The translations under genes and the position numbers were made by a program. The notes under the pieces were generated by a model. The model was not told the origin of the DNA, did not search any database, and saw only the letters and a program-made list of their open reading frames with translations. 64,000 nucleotides of DNA from CADEEN01 sp963706685 (GTDB lineage: Bacteria; Pseudomonadota; Gammaproteobacteria; Burkholderiales; Burkholderiaceae_C): assembly GCA_963706685.1 (NCBI GenBank), contig CAVPMY010000002.1:403529-467528 (forward strand), in the 5' to 3' direction. Shown piece by piece: positions 1 through 10,355 of this stretch (position 1 is its first letter; each line of letters begins with the position of its first letter).

Positions 1-43
1 CGCATCGTCAGATTGGGGATGCACGAACGCATTGCCGTCGCTA

Positions 44-76
44 CCATCGAGCGCCGTCATCCGACGCTCGATGGAG
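44..76 (+). promoter_or_regulatory. Perfect inverted repeat overlapping the sigma-factor ribosome binding site
   Basis: A perfect 10-bp inverted repeat has arms CCATCGAGCG (44-53) and CGCTCGATGG (65-74) with an 11-nt spacer. The right arm runs into the GGAG (73-76) that is the likely Shine-Dalgarno for the ATG at 84. As RNA it would form a hairpin partly masking that site; as DNA it could be an operator. Which of the two applies is inference. Confidence 0.5.
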
Positions 77-83
77 ACTGCCC

Positions 84-638
84 ATGGGGGACGTCACGCT
101 GCTGATCGCTCGGGCCCGCGAGGGCGATCACGAGGCGCTGGGCGGCCTGTTCGAGTTGCTCTACCCCGACTTGAGGCGCATCGCGCACGCCCGGCTGTCG
201 AGCCATGTGCGCAACGACCAGTTGGACACGACCGCGCTGGTGCACGAGTGTTATCTCAAGTTCGCGCAAGCCGAGCGGCTGACACCTGCGGATCGCGTGC
301 ACTTCCTGGCCTATGCAGCGACGGCCATGCGCTCGATCATCGTCGACACGGCGCGCGCCAGTCTGGCCCAGCGGCGCGGCGGCGACGCCCAACATGTGAC
401 GTTGAACACCGGTGTCGCCGAAGCCGTGGCCGAGCCGGAAACCGACATCCTCGATGTGCATGCCGCGCTCGACGACCTCGCCAAGCTCGACCCACGCCTG
501 GTGCAGGTGGTGGAGATGCGCTACTTCGGCGGCATGAAGGACGAAGACATCGGCGACGCGCTCGGCCTGACCGATCGCACGGTGCGGCGCGATTGGGAGA
601 AGGCGCGGCTGTTGCTGGCGCACGCGCTGCGGGAATAG
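84..638 (+). CDS. ECF-family RNA polymerase sigma factor, kinase-linked type
   Basis: This 184-residue protein has the two-domain layout of extracytoplasmic-function sigma factors. Region 2 spans about residues 10-75 (LFELLYPDLRRIAHARL, then TTALVHECYLKF). Region 4 is a C-terminal helix-turn-helix (VEMRYFGGMKDEDIGDALGL, then TDRTVRRDW). The sequence resembles the TIGR02999 group, whose members are usually encoded next to Ser/Thr kinases instead of anti-sigma factors, and two such kinases follow from 653. It would direct RNA polymerase to its own regulon in the cytoplasm, with activity likely controlled by the downstream kinase; that control is inferred from gene order. The ATG at 84 has GGAG 7 nt upstream, inside an inverted repeat. 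No defect is seen. Confidence 0.9.
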   Translation: MGDVTLLIARAREGDHEALGGLFELLYPDLRRIAHARLSSHVRNDQLDTTALVHECYLKFAQAERLTPADRVHFLAYAATAMRSIIVDTARASLAQRRGGDAQHVTLNTGVAEAVAEPETDILDVHAALDDLAKLDPRLVQVVEMRYFGGMKDEDIGDALGLTDRTVRRDWEKARLLLAHALRE

Positions 639-652
639 CCGGCGCCGACGCC

Positions 653-2600
653 ATGAACTCGTTGGGCGACCTCGCGCCGCGCTGGACTGAAATCAGCGCA
701 CTGCTCGACGAGGCGCTCGCGTTACCGGCAGCCCAACGCGTGCGCCTGGCTCGACGCGCTCGAGGGCAAGCGGGCGGAGTTGAGGACACGCTGTGATCGA
801 CTGCTCGAGGCGCGGACCGGCGTCGAGACGGGCGATTTCCTGCAGACGCTGCCACGCTTGCCGACACTGCCTGCATGCACAGGCGACTGCCTTCGAACCC
901 AAGGCCGGTGCGCTGATCGGCCCGTACCGGCTCATAAGCGAACTCGGCCACGGCGGCATGGGCGCCGTGTGGCTCGCCGAGCGCGCCGATGGCACACTCA
1001 AGCGGCAGGTCGCGCTCAAGTTGCCGCACCTGGCCTGGGCGCGCGACCTGGCCGAGCGCATGGCACGCGAGCGCGACATCCTCGCCACGCTCGAACATCC
1101 GAACATCGCGCGCCTGTACGACGCCGGCGTCGACCGAGTGGGCCGACCCTGGCTGGCGATGGAGCATGTGCAAGGCCGCACCATCGACGTTTTGCCGCGA
1201 GCGAGGCGCTCGACGTGCGGGCACGGCTGGACTTGCTGCTTCAGGTCGTGCAGCGCGGTGGCCTACGCCCACAGCCGACTGGTCATCCACCGCGACCTGA
1301 AGCCGTCGAACATCCTCGTCACGCCGAGACGGCCAGGTGCGCCTGCTCGATTTCGGCATCGCCAAGCTGATGGAGGGCGACCGCACCTCAGAGACCGCGC
1401 TGACGCAAGCCGCCGGGCGCGCCCTGACGCCGGACTACGCCAGCCCGGAGCAGATCCGTGGTGAGCCGCTCGGCGACTGCAAGCGACGTGTACAGCCTGG
1501 CTGTGGTCGGCTACGAACTACTGGCAGGGCAGCGACCCTATCGACTCAAGCGTGGCAGCGCAGCCGAGCTGGAAGAAGCAATTTCAAGCGTGGACTCGCC
1601 GCTGGCAAGCCATGTTGCCGACACAGCAGCGCTGAAGAAGCGGCTGCGAGGCGATCTGGATGCAGTCCTAAATAGAGCACTCCAACGGAGTCTGCCGCAG
1701 CGTTACGAGAGCATCACCGCGCTGGCCGCAGATCTGCGCCGTCACTTGAACGGTGAACCTGTCCTGGCGCGGCCCAATACAAGATGGGATCGCGTAACAC
1801 GCTTCACGCGACGCCACCGTGTCCCGGTAGTGGCGAGCATGTTGGTTTGCGCCGCGCTCTCCATCGCGACGGCAGTGGCACTGAGGCAATCGCGCGAAGC
1901 ATTGGCGCAGGCGCAGATGGCGCATCGTTCCGCAGAGCGTGAGGCGGCCGTGTCCACTCTCTACCTCGAGACATTGACTACCGTGGCTGGCTGGGATGCG
2001 AGAACATTCGCCGAGCCTCTGTCGGTGTCGAAGGTCTTGCGAGCCAAGCTCGACGAGCTCGAGAAGCGCTTCGGAGCGTCCACAGACCGGCGACTCGCTC
2101 TGTTGGAGACGGTAGCCACGCAGCTTCCGTACATGGGCGACACCGACACCGCACTCATAGTCAGCAAGCGCCTGATCGCTCTGCTTGAACAAGGAGGCGG
2201 CACGCCCGATGACGTCCTCACCGCGCACAGCCAGTTGGGCAGAGCCCTGATCGTCTCCGCGCGTTACGCTGAGGCCGAAAGCGTGCTCGCGCCGGCATTG
2301 GCAGCAGCCAGCGCTGTGAACGCGCGCGCGATCACGCGCGCGCGTGCACTGGACGGACTGGGCAGCGCCTTGCTGTGGCAGGGCAAGCGCTCTGCGGCAA
2401 GGCGCGCTCTCACACAGGCGGTGGACTTGTTATCGACCGCCCCCGGCGAAAACAGCAAACTGTTCAGTGAAACCCTACAGACACTCGCCCGCAGCGAGAC
2501 TGGCTTCGACAGCTTGTCCGCACTGGCCACCACGGAGCGCGCCAACGCCGTTTTGCGCAGCGACAAGAACGCAGGGCCGGACAATCTCGGCGGGCCAGCC
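653..2600 (+). pseudogene. TPR-type Ser/Thr protein kinase 1, frameshifted and 3'-truncated
   Basis: The start ATG lies 14 nt after the sigma-factor stop and opens with MNSLGDLAPRWTEISALLDE, as in kinases paired with such sigma factors. The kinase domain is recognisable in pieces: glycine loop GHGGMGAVW (about 950), VALK lysine (about 1015), HRDLKPSN (about 1288), DFG (about 1350) and a SPEQ activation segment (about 1442). A juxtamembrane basic stretch, one transmembrane helix (about 1820-1880) and helical repeats follow. Reading the whole protein needs about six frame changes, near 745, 885, 1192, 1250, 1325 and 1475. The repeat region stops about 300 residues short of its neighbour and runs straight into the next kinase near 2600. 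It is either a real pseudogene or a damaged consensus. The sequence is kinase-like with high confidence; whether it is functional is unknown. Confidence 0.75.
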
Positions 2601-5281
2601 TGCCGTTCCCTGGCCGCTGGCCCACATGCCGGGGGACACGGGCGACTTCCTGCACGCTACCGAAATCCACCTTCGCGACTCTGCGCATGGCACCGATGTC
2701 GAGCCTGCCGCCGGCGCGGTCGTCGGCCCGTACCGCCTGATTGCGGAGCTGGGCGAAGGCGGCATGGGCGCGGTGTGGCTGGCCGAGCGTGTCGACGGGC
2801 AACACAAGCGCAACATGGCGCTGAAGCTGCCGCGCCTGCTGGGGCGCCGTCTCGCCGAGCGCCTGGCGCGCGAGCGCGAGATCCTGGCGTCGCTCGAACA
2901 CGCCGAACATCGCGCGTCTGTACGACGCCGGCGTCGCCGCGGAGGGCCGGCCGTACCTGGCGCTGGAGTATGTCGAGGGCGAGCGGATCGACGCCTACTG
3001 CCGCGAGCGAGCGCTGCGATGCGCGCGCGCAGCGGCTGTTGCTGCAGGTCGGCGGGGCGGTGGCCCATGCGCACTGCGCGGCTGGTCGTGCACCGCGACC
3101 TGAAGCCGGCCAACATCCTGGTCACCGAGACCGGCGAGGTGCGGCTGCTCGACTTCGGGATTGCCAAGCTGCTCGAAGACGACCAGGCCACTGAGACCGA
3201 ACTGACGCAGATGGCGGGCCGGGCGCTGACGCCGGAGTACGCCGCACCCGAGCAGATCCGGGGCGAGCCGATCGCCACTGCCGCCGATGTCTAAGCGCTG
3301 GGCGTGGTGCTGTTCGAGCTGCTCACCGGGCAGCGGCCCTATAAGCTCAAGCGCGATTGCGCGCCGCACTCGAGGAGGCGATCGTGGCCGCCGAGGTGCA
3401 GCGGCCGAGCAGCGTGGCGGCCGAGGCGCACTGAAGAAGCGGCTGCGCGGCGATCTGGACACCGTCCTGACAAGGCGCTGAAGAAATCCCCCGCCGAGCG
3501 CTACCGCTCGGTCGAGGCGCTGGCCGACGATCTGCGGCGACATCTCGACGGCCGCCCGGTGCTGGCGCACCCCGACAGCCGCTGGTACGCCGTGCGCAAG
3601 TTCATCGCCCGTAACCGCGTACCGGTGGCGGCTGCCACGGCTACCTTCGCCGCGCTTGGCATCGGCCTCACGGTGGCGCTGTGGCAGAACGCAACTGCGC
3701 GCGAAAATCTGCTTCGCGCGACGCTGGCGCTCGAGCGCGAGGATGGTGTACGCAGGCTGCTTGTGGAAACGCTGGCGGGCGTCTCGACACTGGACGCAAA
3801 GTCGTTTGGCGAGCCCGGATCGATATCACGTTTGCTCCAGAGCAAGCATGCGGAGCTTGAAGAGCTGTTTCGAAACCAGCCCTTTCAGCGACTGTCAATG
3901 CTCAACACCGTCGCGACCCAGCTGCCCTACTTCGGTGACTACGAGGGGTCGCTCGCGGCGTGGCAGCGATATCTGACACTCTTGAAGGCTGAGCACGGCG
4001 AAGCGCAGCAGTTGCTCGAAGGCTACATTGGCGCAAGCCGGGCCTTGTACTTTCTGCAACGTTATCCTGAGAACGAAGCCATGGCGCGCGAAGGACTGGA
4101 CGCAACGGCTTCGGCCTTCGGCGTAGCAGCAACGCGTGCCGAGTTGGCTTATCAGCTGGCGGACGCATTGCAGCGGCGTGGTGCCCGCAAAGAGGCGAGC
4201 ACATTGCTCGATGAACACGCGAGCGCCGTCGAGGCTAGCGAGAATCGCGACCACAAGGTGCGCTGGGACATCGAGATGTTGCGCGCGCGCATGGCGCTGG
4301 ACCGCGACGACTTCGAGTCTCTTCGCCGGTCGCAGCAAGCGCAGGCGGGCTATGCAGCCAGTACCGACTCGTCGTTGTCGCAACTCGGCATGAGCGCCAT
4401 GTATGTCGGCTTGTCGTATGGCGCATTGGGTCAACTGGCGAAGGCTGAAACCGCGTTCAAGAGCGGCCTGCGGCACTATGAAAGAATCTTCAGCCGCGAA
4501 GACCGCGACACAGTGCAGGCTGTGGCGCGGCTTGCACGAACTATCGCTGCAAGGACGCTACGACGAAGCGCAGCACATGCTGGCGGAACGTCTGCACGAC
4601 GTGCAGGAAAGGCCTGGGCCCGATACGCCGATCGCGCTGCGCATGCTGCTGACAAATCAGCTTGACGTCGCGCTCCTGCACGGCGACACCGCGGGCGCAG
4701 GTGCCTTGATCGAACCGGTGCGCGCAAATCATGCACGACTTTCAACCGAACTCGATCGGGCTCCGGCCATCGTCCTCGAATCGCGCTGGCACCAACTGAC
4801 CGGCCGTCATCAGGCTGCGGCCCACCTGCTCTCGACCTGGTTGGAGAAGCTTCGACCGCAGCGTATGGCCATCACGCCGTTTACGCGCGCGACTGACGCA
4901 GCCGCGTCCGATACTGCTCGGGCACTGCTTGCGCAGATGCAGCAAGAAGGCGCGGTCGCAACATGGATGCACACCGAGGCCACCGAACGCGCCGCGCTCG
5001 CGCTTGCGGCGGTGGGTAAGCCGGCGAGCGGGGCCGCGGCGCTGCAGGATGAAGAGCGCCTTGGCGTCGCATCGCGAGTACCGCCGCCGATGCATATCAC
5101 GCGTGCCGACTCGGCATTGAGACGTGCGCAGGTCTGGCTGGCGAACGGGCAACTGCCGGAGGCAACTGCGGCACTATCTTCGCTCCGCGCCGATCTCGCA
5201 AACCAACATCCTGACAGTCCGCGCCTGTCGGCGGCCTCTCGCCTTCTCGCCGCTGGCAGCCTGAGGGACGCGACTAGGTAA
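2600..5281 (+). pseudogene. TPR-type Ser/Thr protein kinase 2, 5'-truncated with in-frame stop and frameshifts
   Basis: This is a second copy of the same kinase family. It begins at the equivalent of residue 60 (DTGDFL), so the N-terminal segment present in kinase 1 is missing. Seen in order are GEGGMGAVW (about 2755), ALK lysine (about 2820), HRDLKPAN (about 3097), LLDFGIAKL (about 3148), APEQ (about 3246), a transmembrane helix (about 3622-3680) and a long helical repeat C-terminus ending at 5281. An in-frame TAA at 3292-3294 sits where kinase 1 has Tyr (ADVYSL). Frame changes occur near 2898, 3015, 3080, 3358, 3428, 3470 and 4530. Kinase 1 shares domain order and motifs such as LKKRLRGDLD and ATQLPY, so the pair arose by tandem duplication. 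It would phosphorylate proteins at the inner membrane if intact. Confidence 0.75.
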
Positions 5282-5316
5282 TGGTCATGAACGCAGTCGA
5301 GAAAGAATGATCTGCG

Positions 5317-5465
5317 ATGAACACAACCACCGACCCCAAGTCCTTCAAATCCTTCGCCGAGTTCTACCCCTTCTACCTCGGCGAACACCGCAACCGCACC
5401 TGCCGCCGGCTGCACTTCGTCGGCTCGACGCTGGCGCTGGCGTGCCTGGCTGGATCGGCCGCATC
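5317..5465 (+). pseudogene. 5' fragment of a DUF962/Mpo1-like membrane protein
   Basis: The first 48 or so codons read MNTTTDPKSFKSFAEFYPFY, then LGEHRNRTCRRLHFVGSTLA, the characteristic N-terminus of the DUF962 family (yeast Mpo1-like, small membrane proteins of roughly 100-200 residues). Similarity stops at about 5455-5465. Beyond that the reading frame is only the antisense of the intact sixA gene. The gene therefore appears cut off by a deletion or rearrangement at the sixA 3' end. It starts 35 nt after the kinase stop. The family identification is from recognised sequence; loss of function is inferred from length. Confidence 0.6.
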
Positions 5466-5940
5466 AAGTTCTGAGCTGATCCGGCGACAGCACGTTGACC
5501 AGCACCACCTGATCCTCGCCTTCGCGCTCGGCGTTGCGATGACGGCTGCGCAGCCACCACACGGCACCCTTCTTGAAGGCCCACGGTTGCACCGCGCCTG
5601 CCATCAATTGCGCCGCCACCAGTCCGAGCGTCGGCTGGTGGCCGATCACCAGCACCGCCTCCTTCGCGTCGGGCCAGCGCGCCGCTTCGAGCAATGCCGT
5701 CACGGACGCATCCGGCGCCAGCGCCGGCAGCGTGCGGAACTTGCGCTCCAGCGCCTGCGCGGTCTGCTGCGTGCGCCGCGCCGGGCTGGCGAGCACGCGT
5801 GTCGTTGCCGGCAGGTGCTGGTTCAGCCACGCCGCCATGCGCTTGGCCTGGCGTTCGCCGCGCGGCGTCAGCGGGCGATCGAGGTCATCGTCCACGCCGG
5901 ACTCCACGGCTTCGGCGTGTCGCCACAGGATCAGGTCCAC
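5464..5940 (-). CDS. sixA: Phosphohistidine phosphatase SixA
   Basis: This is a 158-residue member of the histidine phosphatase superfamily. The RH signature is in LILWRHAEA near the N-terminus. Further family marks are LTPRGERQAKRMAAWL, ASPARRTQQTA and VIGHQPTLG, the last carrying the second catalytic histidine. SixA proteins dephosphorylate phosphohistidine on phosphotransfer proteins in the cytoplasm. The start is taken as GTG at 5940, which overlaps the last 10 bases of ppk1, so the two genes are translationally coupled. The frame remains open further upstream, but that stretch is inside ppk1. Pairing with ppk1 suggests a phosphate- or polyphosphate-related role, which is inference. Confidence 0.85.
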   Translation of the reverse strand: MDLILWRHAEAVESGVDDDLDRPLTPRGERQAKRMAAWLNQHLPATTRVLASPARRTQQTAQALERKFRTLPALAPDASVTALLEAARWPDAKEAVLVIGHQPTLGLVAAQLMAGAVQPWAFKKGAVWWLRSRHRNAEREGEDQVVLVNVLSPDQLRT

Positions 5941-8051
5941 CCGTAGCGCCTCATCAAGGCCTGCTGCGCACTGATGCCCTCGTCCGTTTTCTTTCTTGAG
6001 ATGCGCCGGTAGCGGCCATCGCTGTGCAACTCCCAGGCATCGCGCGTGTCGTGCAGGTAGGGCACCAGGCATTCGTCGATCAGGCGCTGCTTCAGGCGCG
6101 CATCACGCACCGGCCAGGCCAGCTCGATGCGGCGAAACATGTTGCGACCCATCCAGTCGGCCGACGACAGGTAGAGCACCTCGTCTTCGTCACTCTCGCC
6201 CCAGCGAAAGTAGATGACGCGCGTGTGCTCCAGAAAACGTCCGACCACCGAGCGCACGCGGATGTTGTCCGACACGCCGGCCACGCCCGGCCACAGCAGG
6301 CACGCGCCGCGAACGATCAAATCGATCTCCGCGCCGGCGATGCCAGCGGCCTGCAGTGCGCCGATCAGACCGGCATCGGTCAGCGCATTGACCTTGACGA
6401 CGATGCGCGCCGGCCGCCCGGCACGCGCCGCCTCGGCAACCTGTTCGATGTGCTGGACCAGGCGCCGATGCAGGCCGAAAGGCGCCGACAGCAGGCGTTG
6501 CGGCCGATGCGGGCGCGCCTGGCTGGCGAGCTGGTGGAACACGGCCTGCGCATCGTCCGTCAGCGCCACGTCGGCACTCAGGTAGCCGACATCGGTGTAC
6601 TGGCGCGCGGTGCGCGGGTTGTAGTTGCCGGTGGACAGGTGCACGTAGCGGCGCAGCACGTCGCCCTCGCGCCGCGTCACCAGCAGCAGCTTGGCATGGG
6701 TCTTCATGCCGACAATGCCATAGACCACCTGTGCACCCACGGCCTCCAGCTGTTCGGCCCAGTTGATGTTGGCTTCTTCGTCGAAGCGCGCCTGCAGCTC
6801 GAGGACCACCATCACTTCCTTGCCGCGCCGCACCGCGTCGAGCAGGAGCTCCATCAACACGCTGTCGACACCGGTGCGGTAGATGGTCTGCTGGATGGCC
6901 AGCACCTGCGGGTCCTGCACGGCCTCGCGCAGAAACGCCACCACCGGATCGAAGCTCTCGAATGGATGGTGCAGCAGCGCATCGCCGCCGTCGCGCAGCG
7001 CCTCGAACATCGAGCGCTCTCGCGCCAGTCGCTTGGCCGGCCACGCCGGTTCGAACGGCCTGAATCGCAGCTGCGGTGCTTCGGCCTGATCGATCAGCTG
7101 CGCCAGGCGCACCAGGTTGACCGGCCCGTTGACGGGGTACAGCGCTGCAGCCGGCAGGGCGAACTGCTCGAGCAGGAACTGCGTCAGCTCTGCCGGACAG
7201 CTGCTGACCACCTCGAGCCGCACCGCCTCGCCGAAGTGACGCGTGCTCAAGCCGCTGCGCAGGGCCTGGCGCAGGTTGGTGACCTCGCGCTCGTCGACGG
7301 CCAGGTCCGAATCGCGCGTCACGCGGAACTGCGAGAAGGCTTCGACGCGGCGGCCGGGGAACAGGCTTTCCAGATGCGCCCGGATCACCGACGACAGCAG
7401 CACGAAGCCCTGCTGGCCGCGCTTGCACAGCGCGTCGGGCAGGCGGATCACCCGCTGCAGCACGCGCGGCACCTTGACGATGGCGATCGCGTTTTCGCGT
7501 CCGAACGCATCGCGGCCGGACAGCCTGGCGATGAAGTTCAGCGTCTTGTTGGCCACCATCGGGAACGGATGCGACGGGTCCAGGCCCACCGGCACCAGCA
7601 GCGGGCGCACCTGTTGCTCGAAGAATTGCGTCACCCAGCGCCGTTGCGCTGCACTGCGCTCGGCGTGGTTGATGATGACGATGCCGCTGCGGGCCAGGGC
7701 CGGCATGACCTGCGCATTGAGCAGGTCGTACTGGGCGTCGATCAACGCGTGCGCGCTGGCGGCCAGCGTGTCGAGCTCGTGCCGCGCGGCGTCGGTGTCG
7801 CGCTCGCGCACGGCTTCCATGTAATCGGCAAAGCGCACCTCGAAAAACTCGTCGAGGTTCGACGAGACGATGGAGATATACCGCAAGCGCTCGAGCAACG
7901 GTACGTCGTCGCGCTCGGCTTGCGCCAGCACGCGGCGGTTGAATTCGAGGATGGCTTCCTCGCGGTCGAGTGGCCCGGGAACGCGCGCTGCCGAGCCCGG
8001 CGACCTTTCGGCCACGGGCGCTGCAACGTTCGGTGCGGACTTGTCGATCAC
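5931..8051 (-). CDS. ppk1: Polyphosphate kinase 1
   Basis: This 706-residue protein has the full PPK1 architecture: N-terminal helical domain (RYISIVSSNLDEFFEVR), head domain (PFPMVANKTLNF) and two phospholipase-D-like C-terminal domains. The autophosphorylated histidine is in GMKTHAKLLLVTRR, and HLSTGNYNPRTA follows. The second conserved histidine is in FLEHTRVIYF. The enzyme reversibly transfers the ATP gamma-phosphate to polyphosphate. The coding sequence is uninterrupted and its length is normal. It overlaps sixA downstream by 10 bases and is divergent from the S9 peptidase gene, with about 80 bp between the two starts. No clear Pho box is seen there. Confidence 0.97.
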   Translation of the reverse strand: MIDKSAPNVAAPVAERSPGSAARVPGPLDREEAILEFNRRVLAQAERDDVPLLERLRYISIVSSNLDEFFEVRFADYMEAVRERDTDAARHELDTLAASAHALIDAQYDLLNAQVMPALARSGIVIINHAERSAAQRRWVTQFFEQQVRPLLVPVGLDPSHPFPMVANKTLNFIARLSGRDAFGRENAIAIVKVPRVLQRVIRLPDALCKRGQQGFVLLSSVIRAHLESLFPGRRVEAFSQFRVTRDSDLAVDEREVTNLRQALRSGLSTRHFGEAVRLEVVSSCPAELTQFLLEQFALPAAALYPVNGPVNLVRLAQLIDQAEAPQLRFRPFEPAWPAKRLARERSMFEALRDGGDALLHHPFESFDPVVAFLREAVQDPQVLAIQQTIYRTGVDSVLMELLLDAVRRGKEVMVVLELQARFDEEANINWAEQLEAVGAQVVYGIVGMKTHAKLLLVTRREGDVLRRYVHLSTGNYNPRTARQYTDVGYLSADVALTDDAQAVFHQLASQARPHRPQRLLSAPFGLHRRLVQHIEQVAEAARAGRPARIVVKVNALTDAGLIGALQAAGIAGAEIDLIVRGACLLWPGVAGVSDNIRVRSVVGRFLEHTRVIYFRWGESDEDEVLYLSSADWMGRNMFRRIELAWPVRDARLKQRLIDECLVPYLHDTRDAWELHSDGRYRRISRKKTDEGISAQQALMRRYGWT

Positions 8052-8130
8052 GGAAGCAGTTTATGAAGCTTTTGCGACCGTACCGTGACACGATAAGCTC
8101 GCGGCCCTTGAAGCTGCTGTGGAGACTGTC

Positions 8131-10315
8131 TTGACGATCACCCGCCGCGCCAGCCTGATCACCCTCGCATCGCTGCCGTCACTGCCGCTGACGGCCCTGG
8201 CCAAGGCCGCCAAGACGCGCCAACCCGCCGGTCCGCCAGTGGCGCGCGTCGAGCCGGTGAGCGAAACCTTCTTCGGCCAGGCGGTGGTCGACCCGTACCG
8301 CTGGATGGAAAACCCCAAGGATGCGCGAGTGGGAGCCCTTCATGCGCGGCCAGGATGCGTATGCGCGCGCGGTGCTGGGCAGCATTGCGGGCCGTGACCA
8401 ACTCAAGCGCCGTGTCGCCGAGCTCTCGGGCGGCACCGCCGTCGCGTATGGCGTGCAGTCGGCCGGCGGCAACATCTTCTACCAGGTGCGACCGGCCGGC
8501 GCCGACAACTTCAAGCTCGCCGTGCGCAAGGGCGTGGGCGGTGCCGAACGCATCCTGCTCGACCCGACGACGATGAAGAGCGACGACGGCAAGCATGTCT
8601 CGCTCGACTGGTGGCGCGCCTCGCCCGACGGCAAGCACGTCGTTTACGGCCTGTCGCCGGCGGGATCGGAGAATTCGGTGCTGCACGTCATGGAGGTCGA
8701 GTCGATGCGCGTGCTGCCCGAGCGCATCGCCGGCACGCAATACGCGTCACCGTCGTGGCTGCCCGACGGCAGCGGCTTCTTCTACTGGCGCGTGGCCGAC
8801 GCGGCCAAGATCGGCACGGCGGCGTACTACCTGAACTCGCCGTCGCTGCTGCACCGCCTGGGCACCGACCCCAAGGACGACGTGCTGATGATGGTGCGCG
8901 GCAAGGACAGCGCCGTCGCGATCGACGAGAAGGAGTTCCCGTACATCGGCGCGGGCCGCAGCGGCGAGTACGCCGTGCTCGGTGTTTTCGGCGGCGTGCG
9001 ACGGCAGAACCCGCTCTACGTCGCGCAGGCTGGCCGACGTGGTTGCCGGCAAGGCCGAATGGAAACAGGTCTGCACGATCGAAGACGAGGTCGTCGACTT
9101 CGCCTTCGACGCCAAGGACATGTATTTGCTGACCACGCGCGATGCCCCCAACGGCAAGGTGCTGCGCACGCCGCTGGCGCAAGCAGCCTACAAGGACGCT
9201 GCGCAGGTGGTGCCCGAGGGCGCGCTGGTGGTCGAGGCGCTGGCGCTGGCGCGCGACGGCCTGTACCTGCAGGATCTCGACGGTGGCTACCACAGCGTGC
9301 GCAAGCTGGATCGCGACGGCAAGCTGGCGCCGGTCGGATTGCCGTGGGAAGGCTCGATCGGCGGCCTGTCGGCCAACACCGCCGAAGACGGCCTGTGGCT
9401 CGACGGCACCGGTTGGCTGCTGCCCTTCTCGACCTTCCATCACGACCCGGCCAGCGGCAAGACGCAACGCGTCGACCTGGCGCCGCCGAGCGACGCTCGA
9501 CCTCGACGCCTACGAGGCCGTGCGAACCTTCGCCGTGGCCCGCGACGGCACCAAGGTGCCGCTGTCGATCGTCGCCAGGAAGGGCCTGAAGCGCGACGGC
9601 CGCAATCCGACCCTGGTCACCGCCTACGGCGCCTACCAGATCGTCAGCGAACCGTACTTCAGCCCGCGCACCCTGGCGCTGCTCGAGCGTGGCGGCGTGT
9701 TCGCGACCGCGCATGTGCGCGGCGGCGGCGAGTACGGCAAGCGCTGGTGGAAAGGCGGCCAGAAACTGACCAAGCCCAACACCTGGCGCGACCTGATCGA
9801 TTGCTGCGAGCACCTGATCCGCGAGCGCTGGACGTCCAAGAGCGACGCTGACGATCCAGGGCGGTTCGGCCGGCGGCATCACTGTCGGCCGTGCGCTCAC
9901 CGAGCGGCCCGATCTGTTCGCCGGCGTGATCTCCAATGTCGGCGTGTCCAACACGCTGCGCGCCGAGTTCTCGCAGAACGGCCCGCCGAACATCGACGAG
10001 TTCGGCAGCGTGAAGGACAAGGACGGCTTCATCGGCCTGCGCGAAATGGACGCCCTGTTTCACGTCAAGGACGGCACGCGCTACCCGGCGGTGCTGCTCA
10101 CCGTCGGCATGACCGATCCGCGCGTCGAGGCCTGGAACGGCGGCAAGATGGCCGCGCGCCTGCAAAAGGCCAACCGCTCGAAAAACCCGATCCTGCTGCG
10201 CGTCGAGTTCGAGGCCGGCCATGGACTCGGCAGCACGCGCAGCCAGATCGACGACGAACGCGCCGACGAGTTTGCGTTCGTGCTGTGGCGGGCGGGCAGG
10301 AAGAGTGTGGCCTGA
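8131..10315 (+). CDS. Prolyl oligopeptidase family (S9A) serine peptidase, Tat-type signal, frameshifted
   Basis: The protein begins TITRRASLITLASL, a twin-arginine-type signal peptide, so it is probably exported folded. The beta-propeller domain (DPYRWMENP, SLDWWRASPDGKHVVYGLSP) is followed by an alpha/beta-hydrolase domain. Catalytic serine is in GGSAGG (about 9862), aspartate in MTDPRVEAWNGGKM (about 10110) and histidine in EAGHGLGS (about 10215), so the triad is complete. The whole protein needs frame changes near 8325, 9027, 9495 and 9850. TTG at 8131 is preferred because GGAG lies 6 nt before it. It would cleave peptides after proline (prolyl endopeptidase) or basic residues (oligopeptidase B); subfamily is uncertain. 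The frameshifts look like consensus errors because every segment retains family sequence. Confidence 0.85.
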
Positions 10316-10355
10316 GCGGCCAGCGAGTCAGAGGCAGCCGCGGGCGCGGCAGCGC

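Noticed and set aside
5470..5946. Continuation of the DUF962 gene
   Set aside because: The frame past 5465 is only the complement of sixA and shows no similarity to the family.
6024..8066. 680-residue open frame opposite ppk1
   Set aside because: It is the antisense of an intact ppk1, rich in His, Gln and Arg, with no family pattern; high GC3 creates such frames.
8052..8130. Pho box between ppk1 and the S9 peptidase gene
   Set aside because: No pair of CTGTCAT-like half-sites with the right spacing could be found.
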